A stretch of 64,000 nucleotides of DNA from Saksenaea vasiformis B4078 (lineage: Eukaryota > Mucoromycota > Mucoromycetes > Mucorales > Saksenaeaceae), in contig JNDT01001848.1 in NCBI GenBank assembly GCA_000697055.1, positions 1 to 64,000 on the forward strand, read 5' to 3'. The position numbers were made by a program, and so were the translations under genes. This document shows, piece after piece, positions 34,391 through 46,700 of the stretch (its first letter is position 1; the number at the start of each line of letters is the position of its first letter). A model generated the notes under the pieces. The model was not told where the DNA came from and ran no database searches. It worked only from the letters and a program-made list of their open reading frames with translations.

Positions 34391-36371
34391 CATCACTCTC
34401 CAGCGCTAAAATTATTTGGCTTGAACGTCTCATAATATTCATCTGACGCAAACGTGGATTCCAAATCTAGTATTTGTCAGCCGGAAACTCCAAACTTGGC
34501 TGAGAGTGACATCGATTCTAGGGAAGGGTGCATAGCTCATTTCGAGACCTCATTGTGGCAACAAGCACGAAATCTGTAATCCTATGGTCCTTTACGGAAC
34601 AGTGCCTTGACCACATTGCTTCGATAAATGATTCCCATAGAACACAATACTGGCAGTTTTCTTGAGAACAATATCTAGGATGCATACATGTCGCAGGATA
34701 TCGTACACTATGTGCCATTGATTATCTAGTCCCGTGCTGCATAAAAGGTGAGGACAATACAAGGTAACCACGTAGCATGGCCTTGTGAAACTACCTTCTT
34801 TTTAGATACAGGAATGATTGCTTATATTACATATGTAGAGCTTTGCTGTGGCGAAATCTTGCGAACGCAATGGATTATAAATAAAAGGAGATTCCGAAAG
34901 AAGTCCATTACGCCCTATGGTCAGTGCCGGTGACCACAAATAGAAGCGTACTAACATTTGAAAGGTGAAGAAAGGAGGATTGTGCAAAATTCCAGCGAGT
35001 TCTTATCTTAAGGTAAGGAAATTTGAGCTTCCTCGAGAACGAGCTGCATAATCAACAATAACTCCTACTACGGTATACGGCCATTTCTTTTTTTTTTCGG
35101 ATTGATAAGTATTTTATTTGTCATAACGCACCCAAAGGTTGTACTGTGGGCTCAGGTTGTCTGAACGCCAAGGTACAGGATGTTTAGTGAGCCACAACGT
35201 TCTAAGCAGCAGAAGATCAAAATGTTGTCGGAAAAGAGGACATGAATAGTACCATTGATTTGGTTATTGCCGCCTAGCTAAATAAAAATAGTAATGGTTC
35301 CGCTAGAGTCCGTAAAGAATGAATTTGTAGAACGCGAGCGGCTTGTCACACCTCGGAAATGGATGTGAGCGGGGGTACATTTTGCCTTCTCATGTTTCCA
35401 TTGGCTGCTGGGGACCTCCCTCTCTTTGCAGCTGGTTGACGGTGAGAAAAACACCGTTTCTAATAAATAGCCTTGGCTGACTACATCAATGTTTCGCTGT
35501 CGGACCGACTCTGCCGGATGGTTGTGTGTCTAGGCATGACAACAGGGGTCCTCCCGCAACTAACTCTGCCTGTTCTCTCTCATAATCAATGATGCCAGTA
35601 GCGCTATCCTGCAGTGTCCGCAGCGTTTATCAAATCTTATCGCATCACTTTGATCTTTATCCTTTATTATTTGTCGCATCTTCTGATACAACGTTTAGCG
35701 TTCTAAGAATTACCGGCTTACTGTTCGATATGTCAGATAATAACTCGTGACATGCCTTCGCTGCGTTTTCTATTGGCAACAACACTTGATCTATCGATTT
35801 GCGGAAACTGGACGAAACAAAGATAAACGTACGAGTTGATACGTTGCAACCCCATTATTATCCTCAGGCAAATGAATCAACCATGTGCTTTGAGAGAAAT
35901 AATAATATTTTTTCTTCGTGTTACGGATCTTTTTTTCCTTTGTCTACGCAGTATTGATTCAGGAATCGGCTAAATTTGAATATGTTTGATGAAATTTTCC
36001 TTTTGTTTATAGAAAGGGTTTGATCCAATTCACATAAACTTTGTAACTCGATTTTCTCTACAAAGACTTCAGCTCTGCTCATCCGAACCAGAGTAGAGTA
36101 ACTGTGATGACTTATTCCCGAGTGTTTTTGGCCATTCGTTCATCTGACTCTGAATCTATCCCGATGGATTTCTGAGCGCTTGACAACTAACACAGCTGGT
36201 ACGTTCGAGTCTGTGACGGTATAGGAAATGTTCTTTCATTCAGTTCCTGCAACAATGACAAAGGTGGTCAATACAGATAAGCGTACCTAAATTTCACTTT
36301 TTCATGTGATTGGCAACAAGTGATGGCCTGGGAATCATGGGAGCACAAATAAATATTTATCGTTAGTTTTT
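34391..36371. other. Gene-poor region
   Basis: No gene is recognised. The minus-strand frame at 34518-34718 resembles the relic at 24871-25086. The remainder has only scattered short frames. Confidence 0.4.
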
Positions 36372-36815
36372 TCAATACGCTCGGACACCAGCGCAACTGT
36401 CAGAAAGTGGGTTAATAATCGCCGCTGGTGTCGGAAACAATCCGTTTTCTAAAATGGTGGTGTAGTATATCCCCGAGGTAGGATTCCAATCAGACAATAG
36501 ATTATCTATTTGGTTCAAAGGGTAAACAAGGGCATCATTTGTTTGAGGGATATTTATTGTAAGACCAAAAGACTGTACAAATGCACTTGGATACCCCTGT
36601 AAAAGAAACGAGTCTGAGTTTCTAAGGAAATCGAAGAATTGAAATTTCGAAGAGCGGGAAATGTTGGGTTGAGTGATTTTAAGCGAGAAACGCGTTATTT
36701 TCGAATAGAATGGTGGTACTAACAGATATCGATGATCTGCAACCATTCGGAAAGTGTAGCGGCGGTTATCGGAAAAAAGAAAAAAAAATAGCTTACTTGT
36801 TTTTGTTAGAGGCAT
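36372..36815 (-). CDS. Hypothetical protein or C-terminal exon
   Basis: A 147-codon minus-strand frame lies divergently from the ODC gene. Its last 75 residues look like real coding sequence (LNQIDNLLSDWNPTSGIYY, FPTPAAIINPLSDSC). Two features suggest introns: a GTAAGC right after MPLTKT, and a polypyrimidine tract with CAG before GYPSAFVQSFGL. Both splices keep the frame. The protein is not recognised, and the length of the true first exon is unclear. It could also be a remnant of a longer gene. Confidence 0.4.
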   Translation of the reverse strand: MPLTKTSKLFFFLFSDNRRYTFRMVADHRYLLVPPFYSKITRFSLKITQPNISRSSKFQFFDFLRNSDSFLLQGYPSAFVQSFGLTINIPQTNDALVYPLNQIDNLLSDWNPTSGIYYTTILENGLFPTPAAIINPLSDSCAGVRAY

Positions 36816-36960
36816 AAAGGGAAAACTAACATTACGATCATATATAAAGTATTATCTGATCGACGCATCAGATAAATGTGACTTGCGAAAAAAATTGTCC
36901 CATAACAAAAAGCACGCCCTTGCAAAAAAATGGGTCGCTTCTTTTTTTTCCCCTTTGGTT

Positions 36961-36968
36961 TATATATA
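36961..36968 (+). promoter_or_regulatory. Candidate TATA box of the ODC gene
   Basis: TATATATA lies 400 bp before the ODC ATG, followed by CT repeats (37021-37043) and a long T/C-rich leader. A second candidate (TATATAAAG) lies at about 36841. Long structured leaders are usual for ornithine decarboxylase mRNAs, but use of this site is inferred. Confidence 0.35.
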
Positions 36969-37360
36969 CTTGCGAAAAAAAAAGCTTATAAGCACTTCCA
37001 CTTTTTTTAATTATTTCTTCCTATCTCTCTCTCTCTCTTTCTATTGCTGAAGTACCCCTATTTTATAGTACTTTCGGCAAATACTAGAACTTTTTCAGTT
37101 TCTTACTTCTCTGCTTTTTTTCCTTTAACCCGGACTGCAAACTTTCAGTCCGCTTAGCCCATCACGTCTTCAGAAAAAAGACTTTTGAACAGCTTATTCA
37201 ACCGGCGGGGCTTTCCTCCTTGGCTTGCCTGAATCTAGCTCATCCCGTTAAATCGCGCACTTGTTTTTTATATTCCTTTCTTCTATTCTCTACCCATTTT
37301 TAAAGTGCCCCAGAGCTTCCACTTCTTACTTTTTTTTTTTACTCTTTGTTCTTTTTAACT

Positions 37361-38953
37361 ATGCACACCAAGCTTGATACCGTTGTACTTAACCAACCTT
37401 GTGGCCCCGCTGCTATCAAATTGTTTCAATCTGTTCCATCTCCCGACTTGGCTGTCGATAACCGCTCTGTCAAGGAAGTCATTCAAGATAAGCTGAGTGC
37501 TATCTCTTCTCTTAAATGGGAAGCCGATCAAGAAAATGCTTTCTTTGTCGGTGATTTGGGTGAAGTGTTTAGACAGCATCTTCGTTGGAAAGCTCTCCTC
37601 CCAAGAATTGAGCCATTTTTCGGTAAGTTAAAAAAAATTCCCTCTTTTTAAAAATATTTTAACATCCGTCCGGTTTCAGCCGTCAAGTCCAACCCTGACC
37701 CCATGGTCCTGAAGCTCCTTGTTTCCCTTGGTCTGGGCTTTGATTGTGCTAGCAAAGCTGAAATTCAACAAGTGTTGGAGCTTGGTGCTGATCCATCTCG
37801 TGTTATCTATGCAAATCCTTGCAAACAAGCCTCTTATATCCGTTATGCTGCTCAACAGAATGTTGCCCGTATGACTTTTGATAATGCTGAGGAATTGCAG
37901 AAGATTAAGAAATTTTATCCTGATGCTGAACTGGTACTGCGCGTTTTGACCGACGATTCCAAGTCTCTTTGTCAATTGGGTCTCAAATTCGGTGCTCCCA
38001 TTGACACCGTCGAACATTTGTTGCAAACTGCAAAAGATTTGAACCTCAACGTCGTGGGTGTAAGGTAAATTATCCTACTTAAATTTACCTACATGAGCTG
38101 ACAATATTATTACCTCTTTAGCTTCCACGTTGGCAGCGGCTGCTTGGATGAACACGCCTTTACTGAAGCTGTTGTGCTCGCACGTAAGGTGTTTGATATG
38201 GGCGAAGCCATGGGTTTCGACTTTTCCTTGCTCGATGTTGGCGGTGGGTTCCCAGGTGCTGATGTACAAGACGGTATCACCTTTGAAAAAGTGGCAGCCG
38301 TACTTGCTCCAGCTGTCGATGCTTTGTTCCCTCCTCACATTCGTGTCATTGCCGAACCTGGTCGTTACTACGTCGCTTCCGCCTTTACCATCTGCACAAA
38401 TGTAATTGCCCGCAGAACGGTCAGACCCGCCAACAACGAACAAAATCAGGATTCTCAGTACATGTGTAAGTTTGCTCCGTCGCTACGAAGAGAACTCGAT
38501 ATTTACTTTCCTTTTTTTTTTATCTATAGATTACGTGAACGACGGTATGTATGGATCTTTCAACTGTATCATCTTTGACCATCAGGTGGTACGTCCACAT
38601 GGTAAGTGGTGGGACATAGTAAAACTTGTCACAAGTATTAACACATGTTACTTATCTAGTACTGATGAAGGATGGAGCCTACATGTATGGTGAAAAGCCA
38701 GAGGAGAACGAATACACTTGTAGTGTTTGGGGTCCCACATGCGACTCAAGTAAGTTTGATAGCGACGATGGGATTGGTTTTTATTTACACAGCGAAATTA
38801 GTCGACTGTCTTGCAAAAGAGACTCGTCTTCCCTTGTTGGAAGCCGGTGACTGGGTCTATTGGGAGAACATGGGTGCTTACACCATCTGCGCCGCTTCGC
38901 AATTCAATGGCTTCAAGAAGTCAGAAATTGTCTACACAAACACTTTCCGTTGA
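37361..38953 (+). CDS. Ornithine decarboxylase
   Basis: Six exons (37361-37622, 37680-38064, 38122-38465, 38530-38601, 38660-38749, 38793-38953) give 437 residues, a typical fungal ODC length. It makes putrescine from ornithine with pyridoxal phosphate, the first step of polyamine synthesis, in the cytosol. Visible marks: FFAVKSNPDP with the PLP-binding lysine, GFDCASKAEI, RVIYANPCKQ, the FHVGSGC loop, LLDVGGGFPG, IAEPGRYYV for phosphate binding, and VWGPTCDSTK with the catalytic Cys that reaches across the dimer. The C-terminus (GFKKSEIVYTNTFR) is family-like. Exon junctions keep all these blocks intact. Enzyme level in fungi is usually controlled by antizyme; no antizyme gene is seen here. 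Confidence 0.97.
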
Positions 38954-39710
38954 ACCACGTAGTTGAGAATAGCGTGTTAATCTAGTTCCAGTGAGGACGA
39001 ACTGAATGTGATAAAAGTTTATCGTTGGCGAAATTTTAATCTGCCATATCGGACTCAATTCCTGTTGATTAATGCCGCAAAACGCCTCAGTCCCGCAAAT
39101 CTGACCCGAGCGCGGCACGCCATTGTCCCTGCCATTTCCCACTATTTTAATCGCCACGAAAATGATTCGGCCAATTATGCTTGTCGACCTACAGATCTCG
39201 TGCGCCAACGAAAGTAAAGCAAACCTCTAGATAGGGGGTGTGCAGAAAAACGTTGACCCGGGATATCACGCCATTCGCGTGCCATCTACTCTATATATAT
39301 ACTGAGAAGGTAGAGAGATAGTCCACTCATCAACTGATGAGTAATTGGTCGAAGCTTCTGTTTTCACTTACCAAACGATATCGATGTCATCTGATGTAGA
39401 GACTCAAGCTAGTAGTGGCCTGCGCAAAGAGTTACCTTATGTGAACAACCGTACGATCTGCACACGGTAACGCTTTTTACTTGAGGCCGATGGTTGTTCA
39501 CGCTCTCGTACCAATTATGACGAGATTCACCTCGCACGATGAAAGGATTCCGTCATCATAATGGCTTGAGCTTTGAGAAGAACAAACAAAAATTAGCCGA
39601 TTTGTGCTGCTGAAGAATACGTAATATGCAAGTCATCTTAAGTTAAACATCCTATTAAATCCATGTTTCTCAATGATAAACCATTGTACTCTGTTCAATA
39701 AGAAAAGACG
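38954..39710. other. Intergenic region
   Basis: It contains the ODC 3' end and the upstream region of the next plus-strand gene. A TATATATA tract occurs at about 39292-39300. The longest frames (95 codons, minus strand; 69 codons, plus strand) are unrecognised. Confidence 0.4.
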
Positions 39711-40405
39711 ATGTCGTCACTTACAAAAGGTAAGTGGTCAACACCTCTGGCCGTTTATAATTCTAAGAAATCTTTTACTCTTTATCCTAACGCTCAGCAA
39801 TAAAGCAGTTCCTTAAAGAGACTCGGCGCGGGCCATTGTCAGATTTCGTAGAAAATTATCCAGATGTTACAAGCAGTTTACCAAACAGTTTGACGCCGTC
39901 AAGGAAGCAGAAAAATGTCCAAAGTCTAAGATCAAATACGCACATACCTCAACTTGCCCCAATGCAAAGCGAGGGGTAGATCTTTCTGTGGACATTGAAG
40001 TCCTTTTCTCTGAAAGCAAGGTTGAAGATGTCTTTGAAATTGAGACTCTTCAGACCTTAGCCGAATCAACGAAACTTGCTGGAATGAAAATGCGAACCCG
40101 GTTACAGGTAATCATTTCATACGTGACAATTCAACCATTTTCGATTCTAACCATCGCTATTATAGGCGTCTATTCAACGACGCGAAGCAGAAAATAAGGA
40201 AAAAGATGCAGACGAAAGCGAAGAAAAACAAAGCGATGAAGAGCTCGAAAATGCCAAAAAAGTTGTAGAAGATGACAACTTCGGCAAGTCGGAAGAAGCA
40301 CAGCCGCAGTTACCGCAATTGCATCGCATCCTCAGCAACCAACATGATACCATCGATGGACTCTCTAGGAGGATGATCGTGTCTCTCGGAATGTCCGAAA
40401 GCTGA
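39711..40405 (+). CDS. Small charged protein of unknown function
   Basis: Three exons are proposed (39711-39729, 39821-40107, 40166-40405) giving 181 residues. The first acceptor is not the nearest AG (39796-39797); the AG at 39819-39820 was chosen because only that frame runs on through ARAIVRFRRKLSRCYKQFTK and EIETLQTLAESTKLAGM to the clear splice at 40108-40165. The N-terminal half is basic and helical with four Cys; the second half is a Glu/Lys-rich coiled coil (ASIQRREAENKEKDADESEE) and ends DTIDGLSRRMIVSLGMSES. No known family is recognised. Using the nearer AG instead would end the protein early at a TAG (39977-39979). Confidence 0.6.
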
Positions 40406-40900
40406 GTGAATGCTGTGTGTTCGCGCATTACATGTCATCTCTTTTAAAAGATCCTTTCTAAATAAAACGAGTGCGTCCTCCTTAGAAACGTTTGTACTAT
40501 TGTACAGCAGCGATCATTTCAATCAATCATATTTCTTGGAACACTGGCGGCTGCTCGGACATTGATATTTATTCGTCATCTTTCGATTCAGAAAACGATT
40601 TCATATTTACAAAATTTCTGAACATCCGCCGTTTCCTTAGTTCGTCCCTTCTCATCAAACATCATCGATCTGTGCAATCACAATTTCGCTTTAGCGAACC
40701 AAAAAAGGTGTAGAAATGGTTAAAAATTGCTACTTTATTTGCGACACCAGCCGTTGTTCGACGTGAGCGGCTTTTCTGCTCACAGGGAAAACGATGTAGA
40801 TACACGGAGACTGAACGAGAAGGGAAAGCTCTATGAAAAGTAAAGACTCCAACGTCCTTCCCGTTGATTATCAAGACGCCATAGCCCATCTGCATTTCCT

Positions 40901-43012
40901 TTAACAGCCACTTTTGGTATCATCCAGCTGCCTTGTCGATATCCTTTCTTTTCTCCAATGGTAAGGATATCCAAGTCCAATTTGTGCATTTCCATTCCAT
41001 TGGTTCGCCGCTTTTTTGTATCAATTAATTGCTGCATTGTTGTTTTCATTTTCAGATTTGTAAATATCCCGAAGTTGAATCTGTGCATCTTCATTTCCTT
41101 TACATGCTGCTTCTTCGTACCATTCAAGTGCTTTGTTCACGTCTCCCTTTTCATAATAATAAAAAGTACCAAGTTTGACTCGCGCATCTTCATTTCCTTG
41201 ATCCGCTGCTTTCTCGTACAACTCAATTGCTTTGTTCATGTCTTTCTCCATCCCATGTCCATCATAGTACATATCATCAAGTTCAATTCAAGGCTGCATT
41301 GCGCATCCCAATTATCGTTATATGCCCCTTTCTCGTACCATTCAATTGCCTTGCTGACATTATTTTTCACTCCATGTCCATCTCTGTACATGTCTCCCAG
41401 CTTGGTTTGCACGTCTCCAAGTCTCTGTCGTGCATCCCAGTTTCCTTGTTCTGCCGCTTTTTCGTACCATTCCATTGCCTTGATGATGTCTTGAATTGTT
41501 CCGTCTCCACCTCTGTACAAATGTCCCAGCTTTATGCGCACCTTCAAGTTTCAATTGCGCAATCCAACTTCCATAATCCACCGCTTTTTTGTAGCATTCA
41601 ATTGCTTTGTTGAGATCTCTTTCCACCCCGTCTCCGTCTCTATATATATCTCCAAGCTTGTTTTGCGCATCCTCAAGTCTCCATTGAGCATCTTCGTTTC
41701 CTTGATTCGGCACATTTTTGTAGCATTTAATCGCCCTGTTGATGTCTTTCGCCACTCCGTTTCCATCTCTGTACATATCTCCTAGTGTGATTTGGGCACC
41801 TTGAAGTTTCCATTCAGCACATCCATTTCCTTGATCCACCACCTTTTTATAGCACTTAAATGCCTTGTTCATGTCTTTTCTCACTCCATCTCCATCTCTG
41901 TACATGTTCCCAAGTGTGATTCGGGCATCTTGAAGTTTCTGTAGAGGACGTGTATCTCCTTGTTCTGCTGCCTCTTTATAGCATTCAGCTGCCTTGTTTA
42001 TACCTTTCTTCACCCCGTTTCCGTATCTGTACATATCTCCAAGTGTGGTTTGGGTACCTTGAAGTTTTCATCTAGCATATTCATATCCTTGGTCCACGGC
42101 CTCGTCATAGCACTCAATTGCCTTGTTGATGTCTTTTACCACTCCATCACCATTCATGTACATATCTCCTAGTGTGGTTGGGGCATTTCCAAGTTCCCAT
42201 TTAGCGCTTTCGTGTCGCTGATCCGCCACCTTTCTATAGCATTCAATTGCCTTGTCCATATCTTTCTTTACTGTGCGTCCATATGCGTACATATCTCCAA
42301 GCTCGATTTGCACGTCTTGAATTATCCATTCAGGAATTTCAATACCCATATATAGTTCCTTTTTGTAGTATTCAGTTGCCTTGTTGACGTACTTTATCAC
42401 TCCATCTCCAACTCTATACATATCTCCAAGTCTGATTTGCGCAGCTCTATTTCCTCGATCCGCCGCTTTTTGGTACCATTTAGCTGCTTTAGTCGTGTCT
42501 TTTTCCACTCCATCTCCATCCATGTAGATATCTCCAAGTCTGGTTTGCGCAAAAACATCACCTTGATCCGCCACTTTTCTATAACATTCAACTGCTTTGT
42601 CGATGTCTTTTTCCACTCCATCTCCATACATGTACATATCGCCCCGTCTGATTTGCGCATTTTCAAGTTTCGATCGAGCATACTGATTTCCTAGATACGC
42701 TACCTTTTTGTAGTATTCAATTGCCTTGCTGATATCCTTTTTCACTCCATCCCCATCTCTATACATATCTCCAAGGGTAATTTGCGCGACTTGAATTCTC
42801 TGTCGCGCACCCCTATTTCCTTGATCCACCAGCCTTTCGTACCATTCAATCGCCTTACTGATGTCCTTTTTCCCTACTTCTCCATCTCTATACATGTCGC
42901 CAAACATGATTTGTATCTCTTGAAGTCTCAGTCGCGCAGTACAGTTTCCTTTAATTGCGGCATTTTTATACCATTAAATGCCTCATTGACGTCCTTTTTT
43001 ACTCCTTTTTGT
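40901..43012 (-). pseudogene. Sel1-repeat gene with multiple disabling changes
   Basis: About 18 Sel1 units (consensus LGDMYRDGDGVKKDINKAIE) run along the minus strand. Reading from the 5' end: one base is missing near 42972, so a conserved Trp codon is split; the repeat then runs from 42907 until TGA replaces TGG at 42068-42070; it resumes in the same frame, shifts near 41535, shifts again near 41285, and a second TGG-to-TGA change occurs at 41021-41023 before the last unit ends at 40901. The intervening repeats remain well conserved, so decay seems recent. Neighbouring genes read cleanly, which argues against a high sequencing-error rate. Alternatively some pieces (such as 42907-42068, 279 residues) are expressed alone. 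Confidence 0.8.
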
Positions 43013-43321
43013 TATAGACCATGTAGTACTGTACAATAGCAAATATAAATAGTGGAACACAGAAATGAATAAAGACGGACCTTTCTCCCTCATGCGTCTT
43101 TTACGGCACCGAGATCAATCCTTATCAACTATACACGATCCTCATCTGTTAGTTGATAATACACCGTTCCATAAATAATATTAGTTCCAATAGCATAAAT
43201 GTACAAGTGGTCTATTTATTCTAAATTTAAAAAAATTCAATAAGACGGTTTATAGCAAAAGTAAATACCAACTACGTGAGAGAAAAGAGGCCTTATGTAT
43301 AAGAGTGGCACACACCATAAG

Positions 43322-43412
43322 CCAATCACAACTGATAGGATGCGCCTTATAGTAACGTTGAGAGCCAATCGCAGATAACAAGAGACGCGTTAGGTTAAAA
43401 GTTTGAGCCAAT
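43322..43412. promoter_or_regulatory. Three CCAAT boxes upstream of the TFIIIC gene
   Basis: CCAAT occurs at 43322-43326, 43375-43379 and 43408-43412, each preceded by G (AGCCAAT or GAGCCAATC), all in the same orientation, 360-450 bp before the TFIIIC start codon. CCAAT is bound by the Hap/NF-Y complex in fungi. No other gene starts nearby on the plus strand. Confidence 0.35.
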
Positions 43413-43430
43413 CGCTGAACTGCAGAAAAG

Positions 43431-43516
43431 GAAATCTCCAAATCGTCTCCAAAATATCTCCAGAGGCGGTCAAAAATTGGAGATTTTTCTAGATATGATG
43501 GAGATTATTTGGAGAC
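43431..43516. repeat. Palindromic TCTCC / GGAGA cluster
   Basis: Three TCTCC words (43435, 43446, 43457) face three GGAGA words (43479, 43500, 43511). AAATCTCCAA (43432-43441) pairs perfectly with 43477-43486, and the 17-mer at 43445-43461 pairs with 43500-43516 at 15 of 17 positions. The two pairings compete. It could be a hairpin, a short inverted-repeat element or a clustered binding site. Confidence 0.7.
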
Positions 43517-43770
43517 TTTCTTCCTATAGTGGCCAAATTCAAGAATTTGCTGCTTCGTGTCCGAGTCAGAGGCATGGTTGTCGATGAGTTCGCGGACAAC
43601 GTAAACCGTAAGACAAGGCGGCCTTGTAAGCTTACGCCGTTGTCCAATAAGCAGTAGTGTAAGAGAGATGGAACGGGAATGGCCCTGTTCAGAAGCTGCA
43701 CGAGAAGTGTCGTGTCCATATGGTTCCCGGAACAAAATTTCCGCGTTGCTTGTATGCAGCTCAATTCCTT

Positions 43771-46700
43771 ATGCTAGATTCATTATTATCAGTCATAGAA
43801 GAGGAAATAGCTTTGGAAGGCACACAAGGTGGATATACTTCAATGCTTTGAAAATCATAACCATTTTCTCGTAACGTAGGCTGCGATCTCAAGCAATTAT
43901 GGACATTTGCGCGCATGGCCGCCGAGAAATACATGACAGGGCTGCAACCTGAGAGCCCATGTCAATTTGTTCTCGATGATAAGTACAAAGCATATCTATG
44001 GAACTTTCTGCGTTCTTCCCCGTCAATCAAAATTGTCGCCGTAAGCATACTATTCTTAACGAACACGTTATTCATTGATCAGCTGTAACAAAGAAAGACA
44101 ACATCGACATAGCTGACATCCCCTACAATGACCTGTGTGCTGAACACGGATCAACACTCCGTATTATGTCAACTCCCGAGAAGCAGAAAAGTGTTGTGCT
44201 CGAGGGCCTTCTCGTAAGTCAAAGGACCGTCCTTTCGTGATCCTAAGGAAAGCAAAAACTAGCCTGGTCATACTTTATCCTCGGTCCAGTTAGCTATCAT
44301 TCAAGCGGTAGCGCGTACTAGATATAACGGTATTACACAAAGTGAACTCGCAGATATGTTCTCTATGGATCCTCGTCAAGTATTCCATCACTTAAAACGC
44401 TTGCAGCATTCAGGGATCCTGTAAGTCAAACGTTCGTTTCAAGGAGAAAAAAAGCTACTTACATTTAATATCAGCATCAAACGTTCAACGGTCGAAAAGG
44501 GAAGTTATACTAATCTATGCCTTCACGCGCGCTTCGCCCCACAAACATGTGATGAGAGTATATCTGGTGGAAATGGACAAAGAAGGGACAATGAAGAAAA
44601 AACTGTCGCAACCCACCGATTATATCAGCATGATCTCGTCCTCGAAAGGTTGACCCAGCTACTTGTCGATGCTAAAGACAATACAATGACTCTTGCAGAT
44701 CTCATCGCAGCCTTAGTAAGTTGTTCTTGTCCTACATAGAGTCATTCTTATTTCTCATATCATAGGGGTTTACGACAACAAAACAAATCCAGTGGGCACG
44801 TTGTTATATCTCAAAGCTGCATGACAAAGGATACGTGGAGAAGATCAACGTATCTGCGGAAACTCAGAGAAATCTTCGCTGTGTCCGGTTAATGAAAAGA
44901 ACGGGAGAATTATCCGCAGGTCAGGGTGGGTGATGATGACTTGCGCATATATCGGGAATATATAGGCTGACACGGATATAGAAGAGAAAATGATTGAAAG
45001 AGAGTTTGATACAACTACTGGAGCCAGTGGTATCCCTATCGGATTACCAATGGAGTATACCATGTATCGTCATATCGTCAATTCGCATGCGAATGGACTT
45101 TCGCGCAGGGTAAGGCATTCATTCTCTTTTGAAGAACATTCTGAATTTTTGGATCTAGGAAATCGAGAATCGGATGCCTGGTGTACCAGCGGATTCCATT
45201 CAACATGCATTAAAGCGCGCTGTTGTAGATGTACCCGACGGATGGAAAAAATATCAAATTTATTCGGTTACAGAGATAGCAGGAAAAAGTCATCAATACC
45301 GGTACTTTTCATACGATGGCTGGGTCAAGTATCAGCAAAATCAAGGTCATCAAGTCGAAATGACCGTGGAAAACGGAGGTGAAACGCCCAACGAGGAATG
45401 CGCAGATAAACCTCGATCAATCTATCATCTTACAATACAACGTGAGGAGCTCGCAAAAGCGTTCCCTGGAGGTGGACGTAAGCGTGTATTGGCTGAGACA
45501 GTGGAACAAAGGAAGCGACCGTGTCGATCTAGTATCGACACAGCGTCAAGCGAACCCACAAGAGGACGCAAAAGGAAAGCGACGGATATGGCAGTTGAGC
45601 AAGTAGAACTACCACAAAGCCCAACAAAAGAACCAAACTTAATAGAAGCACCTGCAATGTCTGAGGACGGTCCGTGCACAGATGACGGTAATAGCTGTCC
45701 TCGACAATCCTCCGTAACCGTAGATCTAGAGTCGACGGATGGCAATCAGAGCTGTGCTTCTCCAGACATGGCGGACTCGCCCACACCGACGGCTCGTACG
45801 CGACCGGCGAAAACAATGAATACGACAACGGAAAGGCGAAAGAAGCTACTATTATCCATTGTCCTTGAACAACGGATCGTCGAGGCTAATTTGGATTTGA
45901 TGATGACATTAACTCAACGTGAGGAATCAGGAACCAAACACAAAATTGCGAGGATGACTTTGACGCGGCTAGCCGAATCTTTAAATAATGAGCGATCGAT
46001 TCGGATTGTGAAAACAGTTGTGCCCACACTATCCGGGAGTATGGAAAGAAAGACGCTTCTACTGCATCCCGATTTATGCGAGGGTTCGGCTGAGGTTCAG
46101 GATTACCTTAAACAACTGCAGCAAAAGAAACTAGTAAGAGGAGGTTCAAAGCACTCGAAACTGAAGACTATTCACACCGAAGTTGAACGAGATGTCCAAG
46201 AACAGACAACCACAGCAAATGCATCGACCACTTGGCATAGTAATGCGCTTCAGTACGGATGGATTCCGTCCAAATGGCTTCGTGCAAAAGAATTACATCT
46301 GTATATGCTTCGTCGTGTGCTCCACAGCCATACAAACGGGCAAAGATCTCGCGAAATATCAACAGAAGACCTTGTGGCAGACTTTTTAGGCAGGATGCCA
46401 ATGAGTTTTCTGCTTAAAGTCATCGGTCTTTCGCGGACGACTGAGAATCTTGCGCAGTTTATCCGCAACAACAACATGCAAAACATAACGTTTGAAGATT
46501 TGACGCCAGAGCTTAGAATTGAATTCACAGGCCCTTACTTCGCTCGCAGATTACGAACGACTTTAAAAACACTACTCATGATCCTGAAAGCTCTCGAATT
46601 GATCAAGCCAATACCATATCAAGAGGGAAACGATCAGGCTGAGCTATCCTCTGTATACCATGTATTACCAACTGCAAACATCCGAGATTTCACAAAGCCA

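Noticed and set aside
40958..43039. Several plus-strand frames of 70-178 codons
   Set aside because: All mirror the minus-strand Sel1 units and have the same antisense look (FVPFNC, SISVHIS repeated).
43899..43952. First ATG in the second TFIIIC exon as the start
   Set aside because: That frame ends after 17 codons. The spliced frame from 43771 gives an N-terminus matching GTF3C1 and stays open.
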